In this document: positions 5,952 to 7,139 of the stretch, piece by piece
How the letters are laid out: each line of letters starts with the position of its first letter
Position numbering within the stretch: the first letter of the stretch is position 1
Source: Chitinophagaceae bacterium
GTDB taxonomy: Bacteria; Bacteroidota; Bacteroidia; Chitinophagales; Chitinophagaceae
Reading direction: 5' to 3'
Length of the DNA: 7,139 nt
NCBI GenBank assembly: GCA_947468255.1
Contig: CANIMM010000160.1
Span: 1 to 7,139, forward strand
The notes under the pieces: generated by a model
What the model was told of the DNA's origin: nothing
The model's database searches: none
What the model saw: only the letters and a program-made list of their open reading frames with translations
Translations under genes and position numbers: made by a program

Positions 5952-7139
5952 TGCCTACACAGCAGCAAGAACATAAAATAAATATTTCCAACCAACCAAA
6001 AGGCATGAGCGAATATGGCATTCTACATGTGGAAGATTCCCTGGCAGATTCGGACCAAATAAAATGGCTGTTAAAAAAAGCAGGCATTCATTTTCGTTAT
6101 TTTTTGGCAACAGATGAAAAAAGTTTTCGCGAGGGGCTTCAAAAATTTATTCCGGATGTAATTTTATGCGACCATACCCTTCCTCATTTTAACTCTACGC
6201 TGGCTTTTGAAATTTGTCAACAACAAAAGCTGGACATCCCTTTTTTGCTCGTAACAGGAACCGTTTCGGAGGAGTTTGCCGTAGAAATGATGAAAAAGGG
6301 AGTAGCCGATTATTTGCTAAAAAGAAATTTAAATCGCTTGCCATTGGCCATCACCCATGCGATCGAAAATAGAGCCAATGATCGCATTGTAAAAAAAATA
6401 CAATTTAACCTACAGCAATCCGAATCGCAGCTGCGAACCATTTTTGACAATGCTACTGTTGGTCTTATTTTACTAGATACAAAGGGAACGATTGTTCAGC
6501 TCAATGAACTGGCCAACGAGTTTATACAACTCGCATTTGGGAAGTCTGCACAAGTTAATACCCCCCTCCTGCCGCTAGGCGAAAATATCAAAGTACAATG
6601 GGCATCCAATTTTGAAAGGGTATTGGCCGGCGAAGCCATCTGGCAAGAAACCCAATATCCACAAGCGCATGGTGAAAGTAGCAGCTTTAGTATCCACTTT
6701 AGTCCTGTTAAAAATGAATCAGCAAAAATAGTGGGCAGCTGCATGACGATTGAGAATACAACAGAAAGAAAGAAAGCAGAAAGTCAACTCCAACAATTAA
6801 ACGAAAATTTACAACATCAAACCAAACTTTTAAAGGCATCCAATGAATGGCTGGAGCATTTTGCCTATGTGGCTTCGCACGATTTACAAGAGCCCTTGCG
6901 CATGGTGAACAGCTACCTTGGCTTGTTGAAAAAAAATTATGATCCCTTGCTGGATGAGAAGGGAAAAAAATACATTTCGTATGCAGCCAATGGCGCCACC
7001 AGGATGCGGCAAATCATAACCGACCTGCTTGAATTTTCAAGAGTAGGAAAAACAATCAATGTACCAGAAAATATCCAGCTCAATGAATTAGTAAATGAAG
7101 TACTCCAATTGTTTAAAAAAGAAATGAACGAAAAAAAGC
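5951..7139 (+). CDS. Receiver-PAS-histidine kinase (3'-truncated by window edge)
   Basis: This frame is open to the window end, with 396 complete codons. An N-terminal receiver (about 22-140) has acidic pocket E28-D29 (ILHVEDS), phosphoacceptor D74 in ILCDHTLP, T102 (LLVTGTV) and K124 (YLLKRN). One PAS domain (about 158-274) starts ESQLRTIFDN and ends in TTERKK. A coiled-coil linker (about 275-300) leads to a dimerisation/phosphotransfer domain with H310 in YVASHDLQEPLR, a phytochrome-like H-box. The window ends after the second helix of that domain, so the expected ATPase domain lies outside. The receiver comes first, unlike hybrid kinases that carry it at the C-terminus, so this kinase may be controlled by phosphorylation from another kinase, plausibly the one at 1843-5499. 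The start at 5951 overlaps the previous stop (TAATG), favouring translational coupling. ATG 6005 (residue 19) is a credible alternative, giving a tighter N-terminus preceded by an A/G-rich stretch. No membrane segment is visible. Confidence 0.92.
   Translation, partial: MPTQQQEHKINISNQPKGMSEYGILHVEDSLADSDQIKWLLKKAGIHFRYFLATDEKSFREGLQKFIPDVILCDHTLPHFNSTLAFEICQQQKLDIPFLLVTGTVSEEFAVEMMKKGVADYLLKRNLNRLPLAITHAIENRANDRIVKKIQFNLQQSESQLRTIFDNATVGLILLDTKGTIVQLNELANEFIQLAFGKSAQVNTPLLPLGENIKVQWASNFERVLAGEAIWQETQYPQAHGESSSFSIHFSPVKNESAKIVGSCMTIENTTERKKAESQLQQLNENLQHQTKLLKASNEWLEHFAYVASHDLQEPLRMVNSYLGLLKKNYDPLLDEKGKKYISYAANGATRMRQIITDLLEFSRVGKTINVPENIQLNELVNEVLQLFKKEMNEKK

Noticed and set aside
6496..6744. 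Minus-strand 82-codon frame inside the receiver-kinase
   Set aside because: It lies antisense to the PAS domain with no recognisable features of its own.

Overview
The window looks like a chromosomal piece of an AT-rich member of the Bacteroidota, possibly near Chitinophagaceae/Sphingobacteriia. Three things suggest this. The ATP synthase gamma gene has an exact Bacteroidota-type -7 box (TAnnTTTG). The start codons follow A-rich leaders and mostly lack Shine-Dalgarno sequences. The signalling proteins (long cytoplasmic PAS-repeat kinases with Rcp1-like receivers) are typical of that phylum. The assignment rests on style and is not proven.

Layout: positions 1-759 (minus strand) hold most of atpG, cut off at its 3' end by the window edge. 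Positions 760-1245 are a divergent intergenic region carrying the atpG promoter and an inverted repeat with phased A-tracts. From 1246 to the window end, four plus-strand genes form a probable operon: a single-domain response regulator (1246-1716), a 1218-residue soluble histidine kinase with seven PAS-like domains (1843-5499), a second single-domain response regulator (5511-5951), and a receiver-PAS-histidine kinase protein whose start overlaps the previous stop (5951 to the edge, truncated before its ATPase domain).

The four genes look like one multi-step His-Asp signalling module. The two stand-alone receivers are close paralogues of the cyanobacterial phytochrome partner Rcp1, and both kinase cores have the phytochrome-like SHDL H-box. 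However, neither kinase shows a bilin-binding GAF/PHY module in the visible part. No output domain that binds DNA or makes or degrades a second messenger is visible. The module would therefore have to act through protein-protein contacts or pass phosphoryl groups to something outside the window. The input signal cannot be read from the sequence. The parts belong to known families. What is notable is the arrangement: paired receivers around a PAS-array kinase, a recurring PAS module, and a receiver-first kinase.
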